From an uncultured Methanomassiliicoccales archaeon (GTDB taxonomy: Archaea > Thermoplasmatota > Thermoplasmata > Methanomassiliicoccales > Methanomethylophilaceae), in the NCBI GenBank assembly GCA_949292635.1, contig CASEZY010000015.1, forward strand, positions 1-52,889: a stretch of DNA of 52,889 nucleotides, written 5' to 3'. This document shows, in pieces, positions 41,137 to 48,642 of this stretch. The notes beneath the pieces are model-generated. The model saw nothing but the letters and a program-made list of their open reading frames with translations, was not told the origin of the DNA and made no database searches. The position numbers and the translations under genes were made by a program. Numbering within the stretch: the first letter of the stretch is position 1; each line of letters begins with the position of its first letter.

Positions 41137-42282
41137 TCACCCGCTCACGTAGATGATCAGACCGTTGGACGGGGCATTGGTCGGCGCGAGCTCCGACAAG
41201 ACAGTGATGGTGATGACCACCGTCGTCGGCTCGGCGTTAGATCCCGTCACCGTCAGTGTGACATCATACGTTCCGGGAGACGGGGCTATACCTGACACCA
41301 GATTTCCCGTCACACTCAGCCAATCGACATCGACGGCAATCGTGGCGTCAGAAGCGGCGGTGGGTGTGAAGCTCACAGCATCTCCGGTAACCACAGTCAT
41401 GTTGTTGGCGTTGACTGCAGTGGACCACTTGGCCGTCAGGGTCTTATCCTCGTAGAAGGTCACCTCCTGACCGGCAAACCCGACGAAGGTGTTGCCGTCA
41501 TACCATCCCGCGAAACTGTAGTTGTCCCTCGTTGCAACGGGCAGCTTAATCGAATCGCCCCAGCCGCAAGGTGTGTAGCTGTTGGGAGTAGAGCCCCCAT
41601 TCGCGTTGAATGAGATGGTATGGCTGACCTCCGTGACCCTGATGGTGAAGTTGAACGAACCCTTAGATGTGGATGCTGTGAATGTGTGCGAGCCCGCAGG
41701 CAGCACACCTGCCCAGTGATCCCCGACATTCACAAGCCCGAAATCGCCGCCGTTGACAGACACGGCCAGAGTCTCTGTCCACCACATTCCGGAGAACTTG
41801 AACCCATAGGATCCCTCATAGATCCAAACGGCCTGATTCTCGGCAACGGTGTATGTCTGACCCTGTGCGTTGGCATCGGGGGTGACCTTCAAGCCAGGAT
41901 TATTGAGATCGACCTGCGGGGCAGAAATGACATTGATCACAACGGTTATGTCTGAATAGATAACAGTGGGACTATAATCCTGATTAGCGCCCATGGTTAT
42001 GGTGAAAGTGAACGATTCACCAACAGAATCGGGGGCGGTTCCGGTGAGCGTAGAAGTACTGCCCCTGGAGACCCATGAAGGTGCGCCACTCAGAGACTCG
42101 ATTCCACCATAATCCTTTGTCAGTTGGATGGAGAAGCTCTGCCCGGCATACACGCTGTATGTCCAAGTTCCCTTGTTAGGATTAGCAGCCTCCGATTCAT
42201 CGGTTGGGATGATGGCCACTGCACAAAGGGCCATCAGCACCGCCGTGGCAACGACAAGGGATTTCTGGAACCCGGAGCTCAT
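41137..42282 (-). CDS. Secreted Ig-like/InlB-repeat protein
   Basis: 381 residues. A signal peptide (SLVVATAVLMALCAVAII) leads into an Ig-like putative cadherin domain, an extended beta-rich region, and an InlB-type repeat (SFAGWYDGNTFVGFAGQE...LTAKW, about 260-290). A further Ig-like domain ends the protein at LAPTNAPSNGLIIYVSG. This last segment is nearly the same as the tail of the 43072-43773 protein. Probably exported to the surface or virion. Its start overlaps the end of the next gene (ATGA). Confidence 0.75.
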   Translation of the reverse strand: MSSGFQKSLVVATAVLMALCAVAIIPTDESEAANPNKGTWTYSVYAGQSFSIQLTKDYGGIESLSGAPSWVSRGSTSTLTGTAPDSVGESFTFTITMGANQDYSPTVIYSDITVVINVISAPQVDLNNPGLKVTPDANAQGQTYTVAENQAVWIYEGSYGFKFSGMWWTETLAVSVNGGDFGLVNVGDHWAGVLPAGSHTFTASTSKGSFNFTIRVTEVSHTISFNANGGSTPNSYTPCGWGDSIKLPVATRDNYSFAGWYDGNTFVGFAGQEVTFYEDKTLTAKWSTAVNANNMTVVTGDAVSFTPTAASDATIAVDVDWLSVTGNLVSGIAPSPGTYDVTLTVTGSNAEPTTVVITITVLSELAPTNAPSNGLIIYVSG

Positions 42283-43085
42283 AGGAGAACCCCCATGTAT
42301 ATCAGAACGGCGAGTGCGATCACCGCTGCGCCGATGATCATGATGACGGGTCTGCGCATGTACAGAGCTGCGCCAAGAACAACAGCTCCGACGGCACCGA
42401 TGATAAGTGCAAGGGTGGCCGGAGGCTCATCAGACACGGGGGAGTGCCCAGGGTCGTCAGGGTCATCAGAACCGGGTCCGGCAGGGTCATCAGAACCGGG
42501 TCCGGCAGGGTCATCGGGCTCAACAGTCCCATCGGCGGGAATCCACCCGGCATAGACGGTGAGCGGGGCGGTGACCTGCATCGAGAGGTTCAGAGGAGTT
42601 GTGCACTCGGGGTCGAGGTACCAGCCGTCAAAGGTGTATCCGGTACGGATCGGAGTCTGAGGTAGCTCGGGAGTGTTGTTGTGAGTGGATTGGGTAACGG
42701 TCATCTTGATGCCGCCGTACCCGTAATCATACACAACCTGGGGGTATCCCATGATCTCCACGCGATACTTGGCGGTGGAACTCACACCGTCATCATTGGT
42801 GGCCGTCTGAGTGATGATATAGACGCCGATAGACTCGTACCTATGCGTCACGGTCATACCCTCGGCAATCTCGGATCCATCACCGAAGTCCCAAGTGACC
42901 TTGGAGGCATTGGATCCGGAGAACACCAGAGTAAGCTCGTAGCCGTACATGGCACCGTAATCCTGATCATACTCAGCCTCGTCGCCGTCGGCAGCATCCG
43001 CTCCGGGTATGAAAAGGAAGAAGGCGGATGCTGCCAGACACACGGTCAGCAGCATCGCCATAAGTTTGTTCTCAGCCGGTGACAT
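42279..43085 (-). CDS. Secreted PKD/InlB-repeat protein with C-terminal TM helices
   Basis: 268 residues. A signal peptide is followed by a PKD domain (VTWDFGDGS...THRYESIGVYIITQTATND), one InlB repeat (YTFDGWYLDPECTTPLNL), a Asp/Pro/Gly linker with tandem DDPAGPGS units, and two transmembrane helices at the end. The linker corresponds to a 24-bp tandem DNA repeat at about 42463-42515. Predicted to be anchored in the membrane with its folded domains outside. Confidence 0.75.
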   Translation of the reverse strand: MSPAENKLMAMLLTVCLAASAFFLFIPGADAADGDEAEYDQDYGAMYGYELTLVFSGSNASKVTWDFGDGSEIAEGMTVTHRYESIGVYIITQTATNDDGVSSTAKYRVEIMGYPQVVYDYGYGGIKMTVTQSTHNNTPELPQTPIRTGYTFDGWYLDPECTTPLNLSMQVTAPLTVYAGWIPADGTVEPDDPAGPGSDDPAGPGSDDPDDPGHSPVSDEPPATLALIIGAVGAVVLGAALYMRRPVIMIIGAAVIALAVLIYMGVLL

Positions 43086-43773
43086 AGATGATCACTCCGT
43101 TGGTCGGACTGTTGGTTGGCTCCAGTCCGCTCACAACCTTGAAAGTCACAACTAGATCTGCCGTCTCTCCGTAGCTGGAGGTCGCGGTCAGGTAGATGGT
43201 GTAAGTCCCGGCAGTGCTGATGGTTCCGGTGACCTTTCCGGTGGCCGCGTCAAGGGACAGACCAGTGGGCAGGGAATGACCGGAAGTCACAGCCCAGGTG
43301 ACATCTCCCATACCTGTGGCCGTGGGGGTCATGTTCACGGATCCGCCGGCGACGATGTTGGCCTGGGAACCGGAAACGGAGAGGTTATCGGTGACTGTGA
43401 ACGTGATGTACGTGTAGTTGGTCTGAGTGGGGTTAGTCGTCTGCGCCTTCATGACGACATGATAGACGGTTCCCGCCGAAGCATCGGACGGGATGTTGAC
43501 GATCAGAGTCTTGCCGGAAGAGATCGATGCGATGTTGACATCGGTGCCGGAAAGGCTGCCGGACTTCTGGACTTCGATAGAAAGTGTGGGGTTGAGATCG
43601 GACGGCCAGGTAGGGGTCCATGTGTACCTCATACCGGGCGCGATCTCGATGTTCGTCGGATTGCCGTAGGTGTCGTCCGCATAGGAGTCGGAAGCGACCA
43701 TGGCGATACCGGCGAACACTCCCAACGCCATCATGGTGACGGCGAGGAGGGTCAGCGTCTTGTTGTTGTTCAT
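43072..43773 (-). CDS. Secreted Ig-like protein with conserved C-terminal tail
   Basis: 233 residues. Signal peptide (TLTLLAVTMMALGVFAGIAM), one beta-rich domain, then a putative Ig domain (He_PIG-like: LPTGLSLDAATGKVTGTIS). The tail LEPTNSPTNGVIIYVTG ends exactly at the stop and resembles that of the 381-aa protein. First gene of a four-gene minus-strand secreted/membrane cluster, with a TATA-like TTTTAACC about 65 bases before the ATG. Its end overlaps the PKD-protein start by 14 bases. Confidence 0.74.
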   Translation of the reverse strand: MNNNKTLTLLAVTMMALGVFAGIAMVASDSYADDTYGNPTNIEIAPGMRYTWTPTWPSDLNPTLSIEVQKSGSLSGTDVNIASISSGKTLIVNIPSDASAGTVYHVVMKAQTTNPTQTNYTYITFTVTDNLSVSGSQANIVAGGSVNMTPTATGMGDVTWAVTSGHSLPTGLSLDAATGKVTGTISTAGTYTIYLTATSSYGETADLVVTFKVVSGLEPTNSPTNGVIIYVTG

Positions 43774-43848
43774 GAACGATTTCCTATGTCCCGGACTCCA
43801 GCCGGAACACCGGATAACGTCTGCGCGTATGTGGTTAAAAGGCGTCAG

Positions 43849-43997
43849 GTGAACAAGGGTGAAGTAGGGTGAACTAGAAGGTGAACTAGAATGGGCTTTA
43901 GGGTGAACTAGATTTTTGACACTAGTAATATCCGTAGGATATTACTAAGGCCGATTCTTCGGAACATCTTTTATAAACGCAAGGTGAAAAAGTGAAC
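43849..43997. repeat. Cluster of GTGAAC repeats near the tRNA-proximal end
   Basis: GTGAAC occurs at 43849, 43869, 43881, 43903 and 43992, usually as GGTGAACTAGA, with a degenerate GGTGAAGTA at 43858. It mirrors, in opposite orientation, the cluster at 24908-25034. The array is intergenic and ends about 75 bases from the tRNA. Confidence 0.6.
43923..43947. repeat. 11-bp perfect inverted repeat inside the GTGAAC array
   Basis: TAGTAATATCC-GTA-GGATATTACTA. Perfect arms and a 3-base spacer, in an AT-rich stretch between GTGAAC copies. This could be a replication origin element, or a recombinase or regulator site. Confidence 0.55.
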
Positions 43998-44070
43998 TAA
44001 TTTCTGTTTGTTCAAAAGACTGAATAACCGCACAATCAAAAACTATTCAGACGATAGCCAGACATCAAAA

Positions 44071-44146
44071 TGGTGGGCCCGCCCAGATTTGAACTGGAGT
44101 TACTTGCACCCCAAGCAAGAAGGATACCAAGCTACCCCACGGGCCC
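44071..44146 (-). tRNA. tRNA-Pro (anticodon GGG), CCA encoded
   Basis: The acceptor stem GGGCCCG/CGGGCCC is perfect, the anticodon stem is CTTGC/GCAAG with loop TTGGGGT (anticodon GGG), and the T-stem/loop TCCAG-TTCAAAT-CTGGG is normal. Discriminator A is followed by a genomic CCA. This is the integration site of the element: its 3' end forms the long attachment site copy. The gene remains intact. Confidence 0.92.
44072..44085. repeat. Attachment site within the tRNA-Pro 3' end
   Basis: GGTGGGCCCGCCCA, identical to 23817-23830. It contains the encoded CC(A) end, the discriminator base, the acceptor strand and part of the T-stem. Confidence 0.8.
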
Positions 44147-44181
44147 TTAGAGGGGGGTGAAATTGTTTTTATTTAAAAAGT

Positions 44182-44373
44182 TTAGCCCAGAGGAGAGATC
44201 TCCTCTATCAGGTCGGCATGGGAGATGATCATCCTGCGGCAGCAGTACCTCTCCAGGCCGAGGTCGTCCAGGACCTTCTGGGGGTCCTCTCCCATCTCGA
44301 CACGGGTCTTGTACTTGACGTAGGCGGATCCGACCACCTTCCCGCATGTGAAACATCTTACCGGTATTATCAT
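44182..44373 (-). CDS. rpoN: DNA-directed RNA polymerase subunit N (Rpb10-like)
   Basis: 63 residues. [14 protein letters not shown] and [10 protein letters not shown] are the zinc-bundle motifs of subunit N, an assembly platform of archaeal RNA polymerase. It ends the conserved archaeal operon rpl18e-rpl13-rps9-rpoN. GGTGATG precedes the ATG, four bases after rps9. Confidence 0.95.
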   Translation of the reverse strand: MIIPVRCFTCGKVVGSAYVKYKTRVEMGEDPQKVLDDLGLERYCCRRMIISHADLIEEISPLG

Positions 44374-44377
44374 GCCA

Positions 44378-44776
44378 TCACCTGTAGGACTTCTGCTTCT
44401 TGGCGCGAGCTCCGCGGCCCAGCGGGTTCTTGGGGAGCTTCCTGCGGTCGTCGTTGATTATGAGCGACCTGTCGTAGGCCCTGAACATGGCCTCCAGCTC
44501 GTCGTCCTTGAAGTAGTCCACCATGCCCCTGGCGATGGCGGTCCTGATGGCCGCGGCCTGTCCCATGACGCCGCCGCCCTTCACGTTGACGGCCACATCG
44601 ATCTTGGCTGCCATCTCGGGAGCGAGCTCCAGAGGCTCCTTGATCTTGAGCTTGGCCAGCTCGGGGGTGTAGACCTCGATGGGCACCTTGTTGATGGTGA
44701 CCTTTCCGGTCCCCTCCTTGACGACCGCCCTGGCGATTGCCGTCTTCCTCTTTCCGCTTGTGTTGACGCACTCCAT
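44378..44776 (-). CDS. rps9: 30S ribosomal protein S9
   Basis: 132 residues. Opening [20 protein letters not shown] and the basic tail [13 protein letters not shown], which reaches toward the P site, are characteristic. GGTGAT lies before ATG 44776. Longer open frames upstream overlap rpl13 and were rejected. Confidence 0.95.
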   Translation of the reverse strand: MECVNTSGKRKTAIARAVVKEGTGKVTINKVPIEVYTPELAKLKIKEPLELAPEMAAKIDVAVNVKGGGVMGQAAAIRTAIARGMVDYFKDDELEAMFRAYDRSLIINDDRRKLPKNPLGRGARAKKQKSYR

Positions 44777-44781
44777 CGGGA

Positions 44782-45207
44782 TCACCTCACCTTGGATCCG
44801 AGGAAGCCGGACACGGCTCCCAGGGTAACGTACTTGCCTGTAATCTTCTTCGTCGAGAACTCCACGGTCTCCGCGGGGGACTCGGCGAACTGCTTGGGGA
44901 CACCCACGAAGACGTGCAGCCTCCTGTAGGCCTCTCTGCCGGAGGTGGAGGTCCACGGGATCATGCCCCTGACCGCCCTCTTGAACAGAAGGTCGGATCT
45001 GCGGGGGTAGAACGGACCCTTCCTGGACTTGCACTCTCCGCGGTCGACCTTCGCCTTGAAGTCGGCGAATACCGCGTCCCTCTCGCCGGTGATGAGGATC
45101 TGCTCGCAGTTGAGCACGACGATCTCCTCGCCGTTCATGATCCTCTTGGCCACCAGGCTTGCCAGCCTGCCGTAAACAGCGTTCTTTCCGTCAATGACCG
45201 TAACCAT
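44782..45207 (-). CDS. rpl13: 50S ribosomal protein L13
   Basis: 141 residues. DGKNAVYGRLASLVAK and PRRSDLLFKRAVRGMIPWTS fit archaeal L13. GAGGTGAT lies before ATG 45207. Placed between rpl18e and rps9. Confidence 0.95.
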   Translation of the reverse strand: MVTVIDGKNAVYGRLASLVAKRIMNGEEIVVLNCEQILITGERDAVFADFKAKVDRGECKSRKGPFYPRRSDLLFKRAVRGMIPWTSTSGREAYRRLHVFVGVPKQFAESPAETVEFSTKKITGKYVTLGAVSGFLGSKVR

Positions 45208-45212
45208 TCGAA

Positions 45213-45575
45213 TCACCTCATTATCCTGACGTTGGATCCCTTGGGGTTCTCGGCCATGAGGTCCCTGATGGAGACGGCCTTTCCTCCGGCCGCCTCGATC
45301 CCCTCGGCCGCCGCAGCGGAGAAGCTGTAGGCGGCGACGGTCAGTCTCTTGCTGATGCTGCCTGCGGCGAGCACCTTACCGGGGACGATGATCGTCTCCC
45401 CGTCGTTAGCGTATCTCTCGAGCTTGCTCAGGTTCGTCTCGGCCCAGTTCCTGCTGGGCTTCTCGAGCCTGACAGCAATGTCTCGCCAGATGGCGGATCC
45501 GGTCTCCCTCTCCGCCTTCTTCAGGTCGCTGATGAGAGCGACCAGAACAGGGTTGGTCTTCCTAGTTCCCTTCAT
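45213..45575 (-). CDS. rpl18e: 50S ribosomal protein L18e
   Basis: 120 residues. KTNPVLVALISDLKKAERETG and the GKVLAAGSISKRLTVAAYSFS segment are the L18e pattern. First gene of the operon; ATG 45575 has no strong Shine-Dalgarno, consistent with a near-leaderless start from an AT-rich box near 45605-45625. Confidence 0.94.
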   Translation of the reverse strand: MKGTRKTNPVLVALISDLKKAERETGSAIWRDIAVRLEKPSRNWAETNLSKLERYANDGETIIVPGKVLAAGSISKRLTVAAYSFSAAAAEGIEAAGGKAVSIRDLMAENPKGSNVRIMR

Positions 45576-45825
45576 ATTCTGACTCTCCCGACATCGGGTG
45601 TCTCTCTCGAATAAAGAGGTCATACATAAAGGTATCCACTTCCGACGGTCTCCCCTCATAAGGGTAAAATACGGCGCGTATTCCCGCGGAAGGAGGCCGG
45701 ATGTCATGGATGTGCATGTCTGGCTCATTCGCATTCCCACATACGGATGGATGACGGTGGGCCTAAACGGGCTCAGCTAGTTAAATATAATACCTGGGGC
45801 ATCCCCGACCTCGGAGAATCCAGAC
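45576..45825. other. Intergenic region between rpl18e and the TIM-barrel gene
   Basis: Divergent promoters. GTTAAATATAATAC (about 45779-45792) is a clear TATA region for the plus-strand gene, with transcription expected near 45806-45810. CTCTTTATTCG near 45605 may serve rpl18e. No gene seen. Confidence 0.4.
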
Positions 45826-46875
45826 ATGATCAGATTCGGGCCGGCCGGCATCCCCCTGTCCTGCAAAGGACGCACCCTCAGAGACGGAATCGATGACGTT
45901 CACAACCTCAGCCTCACCGCTATGGAAGTGCAGATGGTCCGTGCGGGCACGTTCACCATCTACATCGACGAGGAGGACGCCGGGAAGACCATGAACACCC
46001 TGGACGGGGGCATGGCCGTGGAGATCATCAGGGACGACGAGCCCATCACCGACCCGAACGAGCCCTTCCAGGAAGAGGATCAGGTCGTGATGATGAACTC
46101 CGGCATCGTGGACTGCTTCGGAGACCTGGGACCCCTGGGCCGCATGGCCAAGCGCCTCGACATCGCCATGAGCCTCCACACCCCCAACTACATGGACCTG
46201 GGATCCAACGACGGCCTCACCGAGATCTGCTTGGACAACATCCGCCACGCCGGCCTGGTGGTCGACGCCCTGCAGGGCGACCTTGTGGTGACAAGCCTGG
46301 GACTCTACGACGGCAACCACTCCGAGGAGAAGATCGAGGCAAACATCTACGACAACGTGGCCATGGTCATGGACTGGTGGCACGACCAGGGACTGAAGCC
46401 GAAGCTCGGTGTGGAGATCACCGGCCAGCAGGAGGTCTTCGGCTCCCTGGACCAGGTGCTGGACATCTGCGACCAGATCGACGGTCTGGTCCCCGTGATC
46501 AACTTCCCCCACCTCCACTCCCGTACCATGGGCTCCCTCATGGAACCGATGGACTTCGCCAACGTGATCGAGCAGGTGGCGCCGTACTGCGACAACGGCA
46601 GGCTTTACGCCAACTTCGCCGGCGTCGAGCACATGGATGGCAACGAGCTCAGGCTCACCCCCATCAAGAAGGGCGACCTGAAGTTCGAGACCCTGGCAGA
46701 GTGCCTGGCGGACGTCCGCCCCGAGGCCACGATCATATCCTCGTCCCCGCTGTTGGAGCACGACGCCATGTACATGCGCGTCATCTACGAGAGGGTCATC
46801 AACAAGCGTGTGGGCAAGTACCTCCGCGCCAAGCGCAAGGAGGCCGAGTCCGCGGCGGCCGAGGCGGCTGAGTGA
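45826..46875 (+). CDS. TIM-barrel protein, endonuclease IV/xylose-isomerase-like
   Basis: 349 residues. The beta/alpha pattern with DIAMSLHTPNYMDLGS, GLYDGNHSEEKIEANI, LGVEITGQQEVFG and VINFPHLHSRTMG contains the His and Glu metal ligands expected in AP-endonuclease-2-like (sugar-phosphate isomerase/nuclease IV) barrels. The N-terminal RFGPAGIPLSCKGRTL opening is typical of archaeal members. The substrate could be DNA abasic sites or a sugar phosphate. An Ala/Glu-rich tail ends the protein. hxlB starts with a TGATG overlap. Confidence 0.75.
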   Translation: MIRFGPAGIPLSCKGRTLRDGIDDVHNLSLTAMEVQMVRAGTFTIYIDEEDAGKTMNTLDGGMAVEIIRDDEPITDPNEPFQEEDQVVMMNSGIVDCFGDLGPLGRMAKRLDIAMSLHTPNYMDLGSNDGLTEICLDNIRHAGLVVDALQGDLVVTSLGLYDGNHSEEKIEANIYDNVAMVMDWWHDQGLKPKLGVEITGQQEVFGSLDQVLDICDQIDGLVPVINFPHLHSRTMGSLMEPMDFANVIEQVAPYCDNGRLYANFAGVEHMDGNELRLTPIKKGDLKFETLAECLADVRPEATIISSSPLLEHDAMYMRVIYERVINKRVGKYLRAKRKEAESAAAEAAE

Positions 46876-47417
46876 TGGACGGATACGGTGACAGTCTCGA
46901 TTCCCTCCTGGAGCGCATCCGGGAGGTGGCGGGTTCCGCCGACCCCACCACGCTTTCCAAACTGGCGGACGCCCTCGTGGAGAGCAGGAAGGTCTTCATC
47001 TACGGATCCGGCAGGTCCGGCCTGGTGGGGCAGTGCTTCGCCGTGAGACTGGTGCAGATGGGTCTTGATGTCCATTTCGTGGGTGACATGACCACGCCGA
47101 TCATCGGCAAGGACGACCTCACATTGATCATATCCAACACCGGCGAGACCATGTCTGCCGTGCAGACTGCCAACATCGCCAGGCGCATCGGCTCCCACGT
47201 GGCATGCATCACCGGTTCCCGCTACAGCAAACTGGCACATGCTTCCAACACCGCCATCGTTTTGCGTACGGTTGGCAACGACGGAGCCGCCATGCCTCTG
47301 GGAACGCTGTTCGAGGATGCGGCCATGCTCATGTTCGACTCCATGGTGCCCGTGCTGATGAAGAGACTGGGCATAAGCGAGGACGACATGCGCAAGAAGC
47401 ATGCCATCTGGGTCTAA
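46875..47417 (+). CDS. hxlB: 6-phospho-3-hexuloisomerase (SIS domain)
   Basis: 180 residues. VFIYGSGRSGLVGQCFAVRL (about 37-56) and ISNTGETMSAV are the SIS-domain phosphosugar motifs; the size matches Hxl isomerases. In archaea this enzyme, with hexulose-phosphate synthase, makes ribulose 5-phosphate. No hps is adjacent. ATG 46875 overlaps the upstream stop. Its 3' end overlaps the convergent JAMM gene by four bases. Confidence 0.85.
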   Translation: MDGYGDSLDSLLERIREVAGSADPTTLSKLADALVESRKVFIYGSGRSGLVGQCFAVRLVQMGLDVHFVGDMTTPIIGKDDLTLIISNTGETMSAVQTANIARRIGSHVACITGSRYSKLAHASNTAIVLRTVGNDGAAMPLGTLFEDAAMLMFDSMVPVLMKRLGISEDDMRKKHAIWV

Positions 47418-47917
47418 TCGGTGACGATCATCCTGGCCGTTTCTATCCCGTCCCCGACGGATGCGTATATCATGAACTCCCTGCGGACCGGATCCACCAC
47501 CGCGGCGTAGCCGAATCCTTTGAACAATGAGGTCTGGGTCTTTATGTCGATGTCCGAGAGTACGCATCCGAAGTCCAGATGGGAGTGGTACCACCCCACT
47601 ATCGACTCCCCTTCCTCGAGGGAATCGACAGCATCTATGAACGCATCCGGGGAATCGGTGTCGAAGCGCACCCCCACCCTATCGGCGATCAGGTCCCCGG
47701 TGATGGTGCGATGAATCTCCGCATAGACGCCGCGGGCGTCGCGATACACCCGTCCTATCAGAAGGCCCAGCACCTCGATGTCATCCGCCAGGCCGTCGTC
47801 CGCATGGTCGGTCATCTCCTGCAGTACCGACTCGCGAACGAACACGTCCGCCGCCGGGACCCTGCGCGTCCTCTCCGCGATCTGCGGATCGTCGCAGGAA
47901 AGGACCTTCGGGCTCAT
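47414..47917 (-). CDS. JAMM/MPN+ metalloprotease (deubiquitinase-like)
   Basis: 167 residues. The full JAMM motif is present: Glu48 in IEVLGLLIGR, and H111-S-H113 followed by S121 and D124 (HSHLDFGCVLSDID, H-x-H-x7-S-x2-D), which bind zinc and catalyse isopeptide cleavage. Rpn11-type enzymes of this fold remove ubiquitin and process precursors. It is the last gene of a four-gene operon and overlaps E2 by ATGA. Its role is probably to mature the Ubl or to take conjugates apart. Confidence 0.92.
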   Translation of the reverse strand: MSPKVLSCDDPQIAERTRRVPAADVFVRESVLQEMTDHADDGLADDIEVLGLLIGRVYRDARGVYAEIHRTITGDLIADRVGVRFDTDSPDAFIDAVDSLEEGESIVGWYHSHLDFGCVLSDIDIKTQTSLFKGFGYAAVVDPVRREFMIYASVGDGIETARMIVTD

Positions 47918-48396
47918 TGCTCCGCCCCGTACTCGATCTTGGCGTTGAAACGGGAGCCGTTGTCCGAGAAGTAGCGGGCGGCGGCCATACAGGTCTCGGT
48001 GCCGAAGGGGCTGTTGGGATTGGGTTCGCTCACCAGCGTCTCAACCCCCTTCAGGAAGTTCAGCAGGCTGGTCTCGAAGGTCCACTCGTTGAGCATCTTG
48101 ATGCATACGTAGCCGCCGTCCTCGGGACCGAGGATGTTGGGATGGAAGATCGGGGACCTCCACCGCACCTCCGGCTTACGGAAGCCGTACTCCTCCGTCA
48201 GGATGATCACGAAGTCGTGCTCCATTCTGATATGGTCCGGCGCATCGTAACCGATGACATTGCTCATGTGCATGTCTATGCGGATGGGGAACTCCGCCTT
48301 CTCCGGATCGAAGTCGAAATCTGAACCCAGATACTCCCGGCAGTCCCTCAGCTCCTTGGATATCCTGCGCATCAGCACAGGGCGGGGAAGTCCCAT
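47914..48396 (-). CDS. E2-like ubiquitin-conjugating enzyme (UBC fold)
   Basis: 160 residues. The core reads RSPIFHPNIL (HPN at 85-87), then GGYVCIKMLNEW with the active-site Cys98 and the conserved Trp105. LLNFLKGVETLVSEPNPNSP follows, which is the ordinary E2 arrangement. The N-terminal helix MRRISKELRDCREY is also E2-like. The ATG at 48396 follows a GGAAGGCGGG stretch; ATG 48372, sharing a base with the Ubl stop, is an alternative that removes eight residues. E2 would accept the Ubl from E1 by thioester transfer. HPN and Cys are intact, so activity is expected. Confidence 0.92.
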   Translation of the reverse strand: MGLPRPVLMRRISKELRDCREYLGSDFDFDPEKAEFPIRIDMHMSNVIGYDAPDHIRMEHDFVIILTEEYGFRKPEVRWRSPIFHPNILGPEDGGYVCIKMLNEWTFETSLLNFLKGVETLVSEPNPNSPFGTETCMAAARYFSDNGSRFNAKIEYGAEQ

Positions 48397-48638
48397 CGGC
48401 ACCCGCCTTCCGGATCCGGGATCATCTCCAGCACGTCATCCGTGACCAGGTTGATCTCGGCGACGGTATCCGAGCCTCTCAGGAGCTTCTTGCCCTTCTT
48501 CAGGACATAGGCGCCGGCATCCTTGCTCCAGAAATCGGCGGCGCTGTCGATTATGTCGCAGACCTTGTCCGTGGGCTCCACCTCCATGCGGATGGTGGCC
48601 CCGTTGGAAACGTTCCTGACCGTGATCTTTATCGGCAT
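48372..48638 (-). CDS. Ubiquitin-like protein with Gly-Gly and short tail
   Basis: 88 residues. The pattern IKITVRNVSNGATIRMEVEPTDKVCDIIDS, then YVLKKGKKLLRGSDTVAEINLVTDDVLEMI, is a beta-grasp fold as in ubiquitin. Gly78-Gly79 is followed by nine residues CRWDFPALC. A precursor with a removable tail is the natural reading, but the tail is also encoded by the stretch that overlaps the E2 start. GGGGTGACG is the ribosome-binding site, four bases after the E1 stop. Confidence 0.85.
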   Translation of the reverse strand: MPIKITVRNVSNGATIRMEVEPTDKVCDIIDSAADFWSKDAGAYVLKKGKKLLRGSDTVAEINLVTDDVLEMIPDPEGGCRWDFPALC

Positions 48639-48642
48639 CTCG

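Larger units (their letters stand above)
23817..44085. mobile_element. Integrated element (~20.2 kb) in the tRNA-Pro(GGG) gene
   Basis: The 14-bp GGTGGGCCCGCCCA occurs in the same orientation at 23817-23830 and 44072-44085. The right copy is the 3' end of an intact tRNA-Pro gene. The segment between contains, next to the short copy, a tyrosine recombinase. It also has a replication helicase-like gene, toxin-like modules, defence-like cargo and secreted/membrane proteins, with repeats near both ends. The gene content and the tRNA-end duplication together make an integrated virus or plasmid the best explanation. The intact tRNA stays on the rpoN side. Confidence 0.85.

Noticed and set aside
42463-42515. 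24-bp tandem DNA repeat as a regulatory repeat
   Set aside because: It is in frame within the secreted PKD protein and simply encodes the DDPAGPGS linker units.
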